A stretch of 55,054 nucleotides of DNA from Bacteroidales bacterium (lineage in GTDB: Bacteria > Bacteroidota > Bacteroidia > Bacteroidales > Muribaculaceae), in NCBI GenBank assembly GCA_014800845.1, contig JAAVFJ010000025.1:1-55054 (forward strand). The letters are read 5' to 3'. The notes beneath the pieces were generated by a model. That model was not told the DNA's origin. It did no database searches and was given only the letters and a program-made list of their open reading frames with translations. Positions 34,500 through 41,842 of the stretch are shown here, in pieces. Positions within the stretch are counted from its first letter, which is position 1, and every line of letters starts with the position of its first letter. The translations under genes and the position numbers were made by a program.

Positions 34500-34845
34500 C
34501 TATATTTCCATCTATTTAATGGACGTATATATGGCGATAGTGGCTGTGGAATCTTTCTTCAAAGACTATCCCATGAGATATGACGTGTTTGTAAATGACT
34601 CATTGCGTAGAAGTGCAGTAGAGAGGAAAACGGAAATAATGGGCGAGGCGATTAATAGAATTCTAAAAATTGACCCTTCCTTCCCGCTACCACATGCAAG
34701 ACAAATAGTAAATACCCGAAATAGGATTATTCATGCATACGACAGCGTACAACCTGAATTCCTATGGTCACTTGTAATAAATCATATACCTCAGCTTAAA
34801 AAGGATATCATAAAAATTTTTGAGGCTGAGAATATTGAATATTAA
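34492..34845 (+). CDS. hepT: HepT-like HEPN ribonuclease toxin (DUF86)
   Basis: 117 residues, all alpha-helical. The HEPN RNase motif RX4HXY reads RNRIIHAY (Arg76, His81, Tyr83); Tyr83 would be the AMPylation target. EIMGEAINRIL (about 45-55) is another family hallmark. In vivo the toxin cleaves RNA when not modified. It overlaps mntA (34492-34499). A strong terminator follows at 34888. Confidence 0.88.
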   Translation: MDNYISIYLMDVYMAIVAVESFFKDYPMRYDVFVNDSLRRSAVERKTEIMGEAINRILKIDPSFPLPHARQIVNTRNRIIHAYDSVQPEFLWSLVINHIPQLKKDIIKIFEAENIEY

Positions 34846-34860
34846 ATGGCTTAGGTTGCT

Positions 34861-34882
34861 ATTGCATGTAAATTGCATGTAA
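34861..34882. repeat. Tandem 11-bp duplication after hepT
   Basis: ATTGCATGTAA occurs twice in direct succession just downstream of the hepT stop codon. Possibly a junction scar; nothing else supports an attachment site. Confidence 0.6.
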
Positions 34883-34887
34883 GAATT

Positions 34888-34931
34888 ATTCCCGCTACCA
34901 TGTTTCCGTGCATGGTGGCGGGAATTTGTTT
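34888..34931 (+). terminator. Terminator of the dsbD-mntA-hepT operon
   Basis: A 15-bp stem with one mismatch: ATTCCCGCTACCATG (34888-34902) with CATGGTGGCGGGAAT (34911-34925), then TTGTTT. Confidence 0.9.
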
Positions 34932-34936
34932 ATTCC

Positions 34937-35047
34937 GGGGTGATGCAGGGAGGGGGCGGCGGACAGGGGGTGGGGATTGGGATTGTGGGGAGCGGAGGGG
35001 TGTGGATTTACTCTGTTTGGGGTATTTGGGGGGTGGGGGAGTGTGGG
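34937..35047 (+). other. G-rich tract upstream of the TonB receptor promoter
   Basis: The + strand has more than ten runs of three to six G within about 110 bases, with few C. It includes clusters of four G runs with short loops, so G-quadruplex formation is possible. It sits directly upstream of and across the -33 region of the receptor promoter. Confidence 0.5.
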
Positions 35048-35055
35048 TAAATTTG
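35025..35055 (+). promoter_or_regulatory. Promoter of the TonB receptor-cbiK operon
   Basis: TTTG at 35025-35028 and the -7 box TAAATTTG at 35048-35055 are 19 bp apart. Start site near 35060, leader about 30 nt. This places the coding start at 35092 rather than further upstream. Confidence 0.7.
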
Positions 35056-35091
35056 TGTATAGAAATTGAAAGTAAATCCGTGTTATTACCA

Positions 35092-37152
35092 ATGAAGTTA
35101 ACATTCTCTAAATCAACGTTTCTCTTGGCGGCGGCTTCTCTGACAGCTGCCGGCGCCGTGGCTGCGGAAAGTGCTGTCGAAGTTCCCGACACTTTTTCTT
35201 ATACCCTCAATCCGGTAGTCGTGACCGGCACCGGCATGCACCAGCGCTTGAAGTCTACCCCCGTGCCGGTGGAGGTGATTACCGGTTCGGAGCTGAGAGC
35301 CGCGTCGCTCAATGACCTGCAGGAGGCGCTGACCATGATGATTCCCTCGCTCAGTTTCTCCCCGTCGGCCATGGGGTCGTATCTGCGTATGAACGGCCTG
35401 ACCAATCGCCATGTGCTCGTGTTGGTCAACGGCAAGAAGCTGACGGGCGACATCAGCGGCAATGTGGACCTCGGGCAGATTGACGTGAATCTGATAGAGC
35501 GCGTGGAGGTGCTAAACGGTGCGGCATCCACGCTCTATGGCTCCGACGCCGTGGGTGGTGTGATCAATATCATAATGAAGGCTCCGGAGGCGCAGCCGCA
35601 GTTCACCTCCAACTCTTCGCTGCGTCGCGACCGTCAGTTTGACCAATCGCTCTCGCTCAATCTGCCTGCCGGGAGGGTAAATTCGCTGACCGGCTTCCAT
35701 TATTCTCACTCCGACGGCTGGCAGAATTCCCCCTTTACCGACGATGACGGCGAGCTGATACCCACCCTCGCGCAGCTCTCACTCGGCTTCACGTCGCAGA
35801 ACCTCACGCAGCGCTTTACCTATGACCCCAACGACCGCCTTTCGCTTTATGCCGATGGTGCATATTATCACCGCATACTCGATCGTCCGGCGGAGCGCGA
35901 GGGGATTACGGGTGGCATGAAGTATAACACCATGTCTGAGAGCTGGTCCTGGGGTGCGGGTGGCAAATACAGCCTCGGGGCGCTCGGTAGCGTCTCGCTG
36001 GATTACTCCGGACGACGTTTCGGCCAGTGGTACAAATATATGCTCCCCTCCGGCAACTTCAACCCAGGCGACTACAGCAAGACGAAGAGTCAGGTGTTTC
36101 ATGACCTGGAGGCCAAGGGGATCATGAATTTCTCGGAGCAAAGCAACACAGTGTTCGGGCTGGCTTACCGCTACGAGCAGCTGGTGCGTCCCGAGGAGGA
36201 TTTTGACCGCCACATGAATTCCTTCTCCGCCTATGCGCAGCATGAGCAGCGCTTCCTGAATTACTTCACAGCGCTGGTGGGCGCCCGCTTCGACACGTAT
36301 CAGGACGTGGGGAGCCGCTTCACCCCCAAGGCCACGCTGATGTATCACGTAGGAGACTTCAATGTGCGCGCCTCTTACGCTATGGGCTACCGCGCTCCGG
36401 GCCTCGACGAGCTCTATTACCACCTGATGAAACCGATGGGCTCGCGCCACATCATCACCTTCGGCAACCCGGACCTCAAGAGTGAAATGAGCAATTATTT
36501 CGGCCTCAACCTGGAGTATCGCACGGACCGCTTCTCGGCCTCAGTGACCGGCTACATCAATCGCGTGAGCAACATGATTACCTCTTCATCCACTAAATTC
36601 AACGACCTCTCGGAAGCTGAGCAGGATGCTCTGCGCGCGGAGTTCCCGGAGATTAATGATGTGAAGACCTCGACGCTCTCTGTGAAGCAGTATTACAACT
36701 ATTCGCGAGCCAATGTGAAGGGCTTCGAGGTGAATCTCACCGCCATGCCTCTGCAGGGTCTCACCCTCTCGGCCAACTATACTTTCGCTTACGGACGCGG
36801 TCTGGAGGCCGATGGCAGCTGGAGCCGACTGAACCGCAGCGTGGCGCACACGGCCACCCTGACTGCCAACTACACTCATCAGTGGAACTGGTACCGCCTG
36901 AATGTGAACCTCAACGGGCGCGTGCAGTCTAAGACCTATTATCCGGGCGATGCCGACGGCGATGCACCGGGCTACGGCGTGTGGAATCTCATCACCCGCC
37001 ACACCATCAGCTGCTTCCGCGGCTTTACGCTGACCCCCGGCATAGGTATAGACAACATCTTCAACCGTCGCGACATGCGTCCGCTTAACTCTAATTTCGC
37101 ACTCTATTCGCCGGGACGCTCATACGTGGTGAGCCTCACCGTAAATATCTGA
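35092..37152 (+). CDS. TonB-dependent outer-membrane receptor
   Basis: 686 residues: signal peptide (about 1-24), then a TonB-box-like start and plug domain (NPVVVTGTGMHQRLKSTPVP through VERVEVLNGAASTLYGSDAVGG), and a 22-strand barrel whose last strand ends in SLTVNI. It has no carboxypeptidase-like N-terminal domain and no SusD partner, so it resembles siderophore, heme or cobalamin receptors rather than glycan importers. The next gene, 6 bp downstream, encodes an exported CbiK-like chelatase, pointing to a tetrapyrrole or metal substrate. The start was chosen from the signal peptide and promoter position. Confidence 0.9.
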   Translation: MKLTFSKSTFLLAAASLTAAGAVAAESAVEVPDTFSYTLNPVVVTGTGMHQRLKSTPVPVEVITGSELRAASLNDLQEALTMMIPSLSFSPSAMGSYLRMNGLTNRHVLVLVNGKKLTGDISGNVDLGQIDVNLIERVEVLNGAASTLYGSDAVGGVINIIMKAPEAQPQFTSNSSLRRDRQFDQSLSLNLPAGRVNSLTGFHYSHSDGWQNSPFTDDDGELIPTLAQLSLGFTSQNLTQRFTYDPNDRLSLYADGAYYHRILDRPAEREGITGGMKYNTMSESWSWGAGGKYSLGALGSVSLDYSGRRFGQWYKYMLPSGNFNPGDYSKTKSQVFHDLEAKGIMNFSEQSNTVFGLAYRYEQLVRPEEDFDRHMNSFSAYAQHEQRFLNYFTALVGARFDTYQDVGSRFTPKATLMYHVGDFNVRASYAMGYRAPGLDELYYHLMKPMGSRHIITFGNPDLKSEMSNYFGLNLEYRTDRFSASVTGYINRVSNMITSSSTKFNDLSEAEQDALRAEFPEINDVKTSTLSVKQYYNYSRANVKGFEVNLTAMPLQGLTLSANYTFAYGRGLEADGSWSRLNRSVAHTATLTANYTHQWNWYRLNVNLNGRVQSKTYYPGDADGDAPGYGVWNLITRHTISCFRGFTLTPGIGIDNIFNRRDMRPLNSNFALYSPGRSYVVSLTVNI

Positions 37153-37158
37153 TAGGGT

Positions 37159-37995
37159 ATGAAGAAATTACTCATCCTGACGGCTGCCGCGATGCTCGCA
37201 GCTGTCCCCGCATTTTCCCGCACAGGCATCGTGGTGGCCCACTATGGCAGCAGTAACGACCAGACCCGCGAGATGACTATCAATAAAATTACCCGTGAAA
37301 TCTCCGAGGCGGTAGGGGAGGGCACCCCGGTGCGCGAGGCTTACATCTCTCCGGTGGTGCGCAAAAATCTCGCCGGCAAGGGGCTTGAGGCGTTGTCCCC
37401 TACCGATGCCATGATTGCATTGCGCGCCGAGGGGGTGGACACCCTCATAGTGCAACCGAGCCTTATAATTGACGGTGGAGAAATGGAGGAGGTGGAGCGA
37501 GCTGTGGAGGGGGTACGCCCCTTCTTCGCCGAGGTCGCTCTCGGCCGTCCGCTCTGCTTCACTCCCGCTGACTTCGAGCAAGTTGTGGATATACTTGCAG
37601 CTGAGGATGTTGATGGTGCGGATGCCATAATCTTCGTGGGCCACGGCAATGAACTCCCCTCTACGGCCACCTACACGCAGCTCGACTATATGCTTGCCGA
37701 CCGCGGCCTGACGGGACGCCATGTCTCCACCATAGAGGGCTACCCTACAGCCGAGACCACCGCGCGCCAGCTGCGCCGCGACTCCAAGCGCATAAAGCGA
37801 GTGAAGCTCGTGCCCTTTCTGCTTGTCTGCGGCAACCACACGCTTAAGGACATAGCCGGAGAATATTCCGACCGTCTGCGCGCACAGGGCTATGAGCCGC
37901 AGTTGCTGAAACGGGGCCTGGCCGAGCTCCCCGCCGTCCGCCGGATCTACACGGACCGCGTGCTGGGCATGCTGCGGGAATCAACGCAGAAATAA
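37159..37995 (+). CDS. Exported CbiK-like cobalt/iron chelatase
   Basis: 278 residues of the CbiK (class II anaerobic cobaltochelatase) fold. The predicted metal site is present: Glu108 in IDGGEME, His162 in VGHGNE and His227 in VCGNHTLKDIAGE; spacings agree with the Glu/His/His site of Salmonella CbiK. Unlike cytoplasmic CbiK it starts with a clear signal peptide (MKKLLILTAAAMLAAVPAFS), so it is periplasmic. A periplasmic CbiK is known in Desulfovibrio and has been linked to heme or iron handling. With the TonB receptor it may insert or remove metal in an imported tetrapyrrole. Its last 15 bp overlap the end of a convergent gene. Confidence 0.85.
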   Translation: MKKLLILTAAAMLAAVPAFSRTGIVVAHYGSSNDQTREMTINKITREISEAVGEGTPVREAYISPVVRKNLAGKGLEALSPTDAMIALRAEGVDTLIVQPSLIIDGGEMEEVERAVEGVRPFFAEVALGRPLCFTPADFEQVVDILAAEDVDGADAIIFVGHGNELPSTATYTQLDYMLADRGLTGRHVSTIEGYPTAETTARQLRRDSKRIKRVKLVPFLLVCGNHTLKDIAGEYSDRLRAQGYEPQLLKRGLAELPAVRRIYTDRVLGMLRESTQK

Positions 37996-38292
37996 ATCGG
38001 TAAAAAAGTCATTCATGTTGAGGAGAGTGAAAACGGCCACGAAAGCGGCTACGGTCAGCTCTCCCCAACATTTTTGTAGAAAGCCGGCGATGCCGAAGCC
38101 ACCGCACACAATGGCGAGGGAAGTCAGAAGGGCCGGCTTATACCAACTGAGCACATCCACATCCATCCCCAAGCAGGCTTGCAGCAGGTTGACGTCAAAC
38201 CACAAAAAAGTAATGAGCCAGACCGTCACCAAAGCCATCGGCACAAACAGCCAATAAAGCCTCCGCTCCGTCCTCTTATCAATTCTCTTCAT
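37981..38292 (-). CDS. Small three-helix membrane protein
   Basis: 103 residues; function not recognised. A basic start (MKRIDKRTERRLYW) is followed by hydrophobic segments at about 13-33, 51-70 and 74-93. Related proteins of unknown role occur in Bacteroidales. It has its own promoter box and converges with the cbiK-like gene, overlapping its 3' end by 15 bp. Confidence 0.7.
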   Translation of the reverse strand: MKRIDKRTERRLYWLFVPMALVTVWLITFLWFDVNLLQACLGMDVDVLSWYKPALLTSLAIVCGGFGIAGFLQKCWGELTVAAFVAVFTLLNMNDFFTDLFLR

Positions 38293-38345
38293 CTGCGTAA
38301 GTGTTTAAATTTAAATGCTCTCTTAGTGTTTATAGCTTTATTCCA

Positions 38346-38353
38346 CAAAGATA
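38346..38353 (-). promoter_or_regulatory. Promoter -7 box of the small membrane-protein gene
   Basis: Minus-strand TATCTTTG (38353-38346). Leader about 45-50 nt. No clear -33. It is divergent from the FKBP promoter 50 bp away. Confidence 0.5.
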
Positions 38354-38376
38354 CAAAAAAATATTCATTTTGCGGA

Positions 38377-38408
38377 TTTGTGGAGATGGAAAACTTTAGC
38401 TATTTTTG
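38377..38408 (+). promoter_or_regulatory. Promoter of the FKBP gene
   Basis: TTTG at 38377-38380 and the -7 box TATTTTTG at 38401-38408 are separated by 20 bp; leader about 22 nt. Confidence 0.65.
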
Positions 38409-38435
38409 TGGGTTGATAATCAAAAAAACTACGAT

Positions 38436-38831
38436 ATGAGCAAGCAGGATTATATTCTCAGGAATCGGGAATGGCTGGCGGCTAAGGCGCAGGAGCCGGG
38501 CGTCAGGGCGCTCGATAAGGGTGTCTTTTACAAGGTACTGAAGAAGGGCTCGGGTACTCAGTCGCCCAATCGCGGCAGTGTGGTGACGGCTCACTACACG
38601 GGTAAGACCATCAATGGCAAGACGTTTGACAGCAGTCGCGGGGGCGTGGCTCCCGCTTTCCGGTTGCGCGACCTGATTCCCGGCTGGATTATTGCGCTGC
38701 AGCAGATGCACCCCGGTGACAAGTGGGAGGTGTATATCCCGGCTGAGCAGGCTTACGGTAAGATGAATCAGCCGGGCATTCCCGGCGGGTCGACCCTGAT
38801 TTTCGAAATAGAGCTCCTGTCGGTGGCCTGA
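38436..38831 (+). CDS. FKBP-type peptidyl-prolyl isomerase
   Basis: 131 residues, no signal peptide, so probably cytoplasmic. The FKBP core includes YKVLKKGSGTQSPNRGSVV, the strand VTAHYTGKTINGKTFDSS, the pocket LIPGWIIALQQMHPGDKWEV and the closing strand IPGGSTLIFEIELLSV. It catalyses cis-trans isomerisation at proline and may act as a chaperone. I use the ATG at 38436; an in-frame codon further up lies too close to the -7 box. A strong terminator follows. Confidence 0.9.
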   Translation: MSKQDYILRNREWLAAKAQEPGVRALDKGVFYKVLKKGSGTQSPNRGSVVTAHYTGKTINGKTFDSSRGGVAPAFRLRDLIPGWIIALQQMHPGDKWEVYIPAEQAYGKMNQPGIPGGSTLIFEIELLSVA

Positions 38832-38851
38832 CCGGGGTTCTGATAGATGTT

Positions 38852-38893
38852 ATTATCCCGCGCAAAACCGCTTGCGGTTTTACGCGGGATAAT
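38852..38893. terminator. Bidirectional hairpin between convergent FKBP and MCE genes
   Basis: A near-perfect stem of about 20 bp: ATTATCCCGCG (38852-38862) with CGCGGGATAAT (38883-38893), and AAAACCGC with GCGGTTTT inside, loop TT. Weak T run on either side. Confidence 0.8.
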
Positions 38894-38917
38894 CTATTTT
38901 CTGCGAACTCCGGGTTA

Positions 38918-39838
38918 TCAGAGGAGTTTGATGGAGATGTAGCGCTTGGGGTTGGCCTTGATGTCGAGTATCAGGGAGTCTATGTCGGCTGTAACTCGGT
39001 TGAGGCGGTTGTAGAGCTCGGGGTTATGCATGAGCTGTCCGAGGGTGCCGTTGGGGCTGTTGAGCTGGTTGGAGAGCTGACGGAGGTTGTCGGTAGTAGC
39101 CATCACATTGTCCATAGTGCCCCGGAGGGGGAGCGCCTTAAGCTGCGCGGAGAGCAGGGTGAGGTCGGCAGTTACGGAGTCGAGGTGGGTGGTGATGGAG
39201 CGTGCGTTGCCCAGGATGCCGGGAACCTGATTGCTCGATGCCTTGAGGGTGGCGGAGAGGTCGGCTACGTTTGCCATAATCTGGTCCAGACGGGTCACTG
39301 AGGAGTAGAGGGCCGGGTGGCTGGAGAGGGTGTTGATGTTCTGGGCAGTGGCGTTGAGATTAATCATCAAGGAATCGAGAGTGGGGAGAATCTGCAAGAC
39401 CTTAGGCATGATTTCCTGGTTTACGGCGCTCATCAGGTCGGTGGCTGCACCTGCGGGAATCTCACTTCCGAGCTCTATGAGTTTGCTGCTTTTGCCGAGC
39501 ACAATCTCTATGGAGGGGCCGCTGAGCAGCGAGGGAGTGATGATGGCGCGGGAGTCGACGGGCACACGCAGGCTCTTGTTGAGCGCGAGGGTCACTTTGA
39601 TTTTGCCGGGCTTGTCGTAGTCAAATTCTATATCGCGCACCTGACCCACCTTGTATCCGTCGATGGTGACGGCTGCGGCGGTCTCGAGGCCTGCCACGTT
39701 GTCATACCTCACGGTGTAGAAATTAGCCGGGGTGAAGAGGTTGATACCCTTGAGGTAGTTGATGCCGAAGAAGAGTATGGCCAGCGCTACTATCACGCAC
39801 AGGCCGATTATGAATTCCTTGGATTTGAGTTTGTTCAT
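38918..39838 (-). CDS. MCE/MlaD family lipid-transport protein
   Basis: 306 residues: one N-terminal transmembrane helix (about 9-29), then an MCE domain (about 38-115; YTVRYDNVAGLETAAAVTID and GYKVGQVRDIEF are typical), then a long helical tail with heptad patterns that likely forms the stalk of a hexameric ring. MlaD-type proteins carry phospholipids between membranes. No permease or ATPase gene adjoins it here. It follows an amidase gene by 33 bp, the usual Bacteroidetes pairing, so the two are co-transcribed. Confidence 0.9.
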   Translation of the reverse strand: MNKLKSKEFIIGLCVIVALAILFFGINYLKGINLFTPANFYTVRYDNVAGLETAAAVTIDGYKVGQVRDIEFDYDKPGKIKVTLALNKSLRVPVDSRAIITPSLLSGPSIEIVLGKSSKLIELGSEIPAGAATDLMSAVNQEIMPKVLQILPTLDSLMINLNATAQNINTLSSHPALYSSVTRLDQIMANVADLSATLKASSNQVPGILGNARSITTHLDSVTADLTLLSAQLKALPLRGTMDNVMATTDNLRQLSNQLNSPNGTLGQLMHNPELYNRLNRVTADIDSLILDIKANPKRYISIKLL

Positions 39839-39871
39839 CTCAATTTTGACTTAAGTGTTCTTTCAGTTGGG

Positions 39872-41536
39872 TTATTGACGGCGGGCTTTGACTACTTTAG
39901 CTTCGGGAAACACCTTCTGCACATCGGCCAGGAGGCGATAGATTTCACTTTGGTTGTCGCTTTCACCGTAGTAGTAGGTATAGAGGTCGCCATTCTTGGA
40001 GCAAGTCACGGGGGACAGGCCTCCGAAGAGGGGGTCTTTTTCTTTCAGAATCTTGTCGCAGCTGTAAATCTGAATCTTGTAGACAGTGTTTACGCGGGCC
40101 AGACGTGCGTGGGCGTTGAGCTGCGCGCGGTTGGGGTCAGACTTGCGGGGGCGGGGAGCAGCAGCCGTTTCAGCGGCGGGCTTCTCCGTGGTGGCTTTAG
40201 CAGCAGGCTTGGTTGCAGGTTTTGCAGCGGGTTTGGGGGCCGGAGAGGGGGCTTGTGCCACCTCGGGGGCGGGTTGCTCGGCAGCTTTTTCGTTGGAGAC
40301 AACTATTACTGTGCGGCCATTTACGGTGGTGCGGCGTGTGCTGTTGGTCTGCGCCACAGCGCCCTTATTGGTTTCTTTCTGCTGCTTGGCCTTCTTGGTC
40401 TTGCGTTGCTTGTCGTTGCCCTTGGCAGGGACTTTTGCGGGCTCCGGTTCGGTGCTTACGACAGGCTCGGCAGGGGTTTCTGTCACTGCGGCTACATATT
40501 GCACCTGCTCTGGAATCACAGCCACTTCATACTCCTGCTGTTCGCTTTTCTCGCGTGCAGCTTCGGAGCGGCGGCGGCGTGCGGCGGGTTTGCGAGTGCG
40601 CTCTGCCGGCACATTGGCGGCAGGAGCTTCTGTTGTTTTCTGCTCAATGGGAGCTACGGCGGCGAGCACTACTCCGTTTTCGGGGGTGTCTACATTTTCG
40701 CTGTCGGCAGGTTTGCTATGCTCGGTGCGCAGGCGCTCTTTCTCATGCTTGGAGAGGTCGGTGAAGTATTGCGTGATGGCGTTGCAGATAGCCTGTGCCA
40801 TCTCCTCCTGACCCTTTTCAGAGCCTATGTATTTGGCGGAGTTGGGGTTACAGATGAAGTCAAGCTCTATCAGCGCCGCTGGCATAGAGGTGGCCCAAAG
40901 GACCCAGAAACCGGCCTGATGCACTCCGCGGTCGCGACGCGACGCCACTTTCGACATCTGCTGCTGCACCTTGTTGGCAAACTTTATGCTCTGAGCCATG
41001 TTGGAGCGCTGAGCCATTTCGAAGATTATGTAAGACTCATCGCTGTTGGGGTCGAAGCCGGAGTACTTGGTTTCGTAGTTAGACTCGTAGGTCATCACGT
41101 TGTTCTCCCTGCGGGCCACATCCATGTTTGCGGCATCCTTGTTCAGACCGAGAGTGTAGGTAGATGCGCCGGCCACAGTGGTGCGGTTGGGATTGGTCTC
41201 GGCCACAGAGTTGGTGTGGATGGACACGAAGAGGTCACCCTTCGCCTGATTGGCTATGTCGGCGCGGCGCTGGAGAGTGAGATACTCATCCTTGTCGCGG
41301 GTGAGCACCACCTTTATATCCTTCTGTTTCTTAAGCAGTTTCTCCAGCTTAAGGGCAACGCCGAGGTTCACGTCCTTCTCGCGGATGTTGTTATCAATGG
41401 CACCATGGTCCTTACCGCCGTGACCGGCATCGATTACCACAGTGTAAGCCTGCACTGAGAGCACGCATGCCAGACACATAAGCGGCACGAACAGCAGACG
41501 CAGGAATTTGGAAAGAGAAATATGCTGTGAGTCCAT
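39872..41536 (-). CDS. N-acetylmuramoyl-L-alanine amidase with SPOR-like C-terminus
   Basis: 554 residues. Signal peptide (about 1-30), then an Amidase_3 domain with zinc ligands in IDAGHGGKDHGA (His39), Glu53 in NIREKDVNL, His in FVSIHTNS, and a catalytic Glu in ALIELDFICNP. A long Ala/Pro/Lys-rich, low-complexity linker follows (about 260-480), then a SPOR-like domain (VYKIQIYSCDKILKEKDPLF to the end) that may bind denuded glycan at the septum. Cleaves stem peptides from peptidoglycan during cell separation. The start at 41536 is set by the promoter box, which overlaps a longer in-frame TTG start. Confidence 0.92.
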   Translation of the reverse strand: MDSQHISLSKFLRLLFVPLMCLACVLSVQAYTVVIDAGHGGKDHGAIDNNIREKDVNLGVALKLEKLLKKQKDIKVVLTRDKDEYLTLQRRADIANQAKGDLFVSIHTNSVAETNPNRTTVAGASTYTLGLNKDAANMDVARRENNVMTYESNYETKYSGFDPNSDESYIIFEMAQRSNMAQSIKFANKVQQQMSKVASRRDRGVHQAGFWVLWATSMPAALIELDFICNPNSAKYIGSEKGQEEMAQAICNAITQYFTDLSKHEKERLRTEHSKPADSENVDTPENGVVLAAVAPIEQKTTEAPAANVPAERTRKPAARRRRSEAAREKSEQQEYEVAVIPEQVQYVAAVTETPAEPVVSTEPEPAKVPAKGNDKQRKTKKAKQQKETNKGAVAQTNSTRRTTVNGRTVIVVSNEKAAEQPAPEVAQAPSPAPKPAAKPATKPAAKATTEKPAAETAAAPRPRKSDPNRAQLNAHARLARVNTVYKIQIYSCDKILKEKDPLFGGLSPVTCSKNGDLYTYYYGESDNQSEIYRLLADVQKVFPEAKVVKARRQ

Positions 41537-41554
41537 GAAAAGCAAATATTTTGG

Positions 41555-41584
41555 CAAAGTTACAAAAACTTAGCCGAACAACAA
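41555..41584 (-). promoter_or_regulatory. Promoter of the amidase-MCE operon
   Basis: Minus-strand -7 box TAACTTTG (41562-41555) with TTG at 41584-41582, spacing 19 bp. Leader about 12 nt. Confidence 0.7.
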
Positions 41585-41617
41585 AAAGGGCAAGTCGTCC
41601 CTGCGGGGACGGTGCCC
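41583..41617 (-). terminator. Short terminator hairpin directly upstream of the amidase promoter
   Basis: On the minus strand GGGCA (41617-41613) pairs with TGCCC (41592-41588), and CGTCCC (41611-41606) with GGGACG (41601-41596), loop CGCA, then TTTTT. It would end a transcript begun at the box at 41642. Confidence 0.6.
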
Positions 41618-41641
41618 GTTCGCTCTGCGATTTTGTAGAGG

Positions 41642-41672
41642 CAAAGTTACAAAAAAAGCCCGACCCGACAAA
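41642..41672 (-). promoter_or_regulatory. Second promoter upstream of the amidase gene
   Basis: Minus-strand TAACTTTG (41649-41642) with TTTG at 41672-41669, spacing 19 bp. Start site near 41636. Only about 50 nt separate it from the terminator at 41583-41617, so its product would be a very short RNA. Confidence 0.55.
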
Positions 41673-41695
41673 ATTCATTCTCCCAATATACATGT

Positions 41696-41732
41696 AAAAG
41701 GTGCGGTGCCCTACGCTCGCGCGCACCGCACC
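41696..41732 (-). terminator. Terminator of the large LRR gene
   Basis: A perfect 10-bp stem, GGTGCGGTGC (41732-41723 on the minus strand) with GCACCGCACC (41709-41700), 13-nt loop, followed by TTTT. Another imperfect hairpin lies at about 41808-41838. The rest of 41537-41842 contains only the amidase control elements. Confidence 0.75.
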
Positions 41733-41842
41733 GCTCATTAATAAAAGCTAAATCTAATCAATTGGGTTTGGCCGATCTGTCATGCAGACTCAACCTCTCC
41801 CGACTGCAACAGGCCTTCGCAGGTTGCGGGGCAGTCCGAAAA

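Noticed and set aside
34851-35192. A 113-codon minus-strand frame over the G-rich tract
   Set aside because: Its low-complexity Pro/Ser sequence is a by-product of the G runs, and it overlaps the receptor signal peptide region.
39317-41458. A 713-codon open frame on the + strand
   Set aside because: It lies antisense to the MCE and amidase genes, which have clear domains. The composition (long Gly/Leu/Val/Arg runs) is typical of a mirror frame in GC-rich coding DNA.
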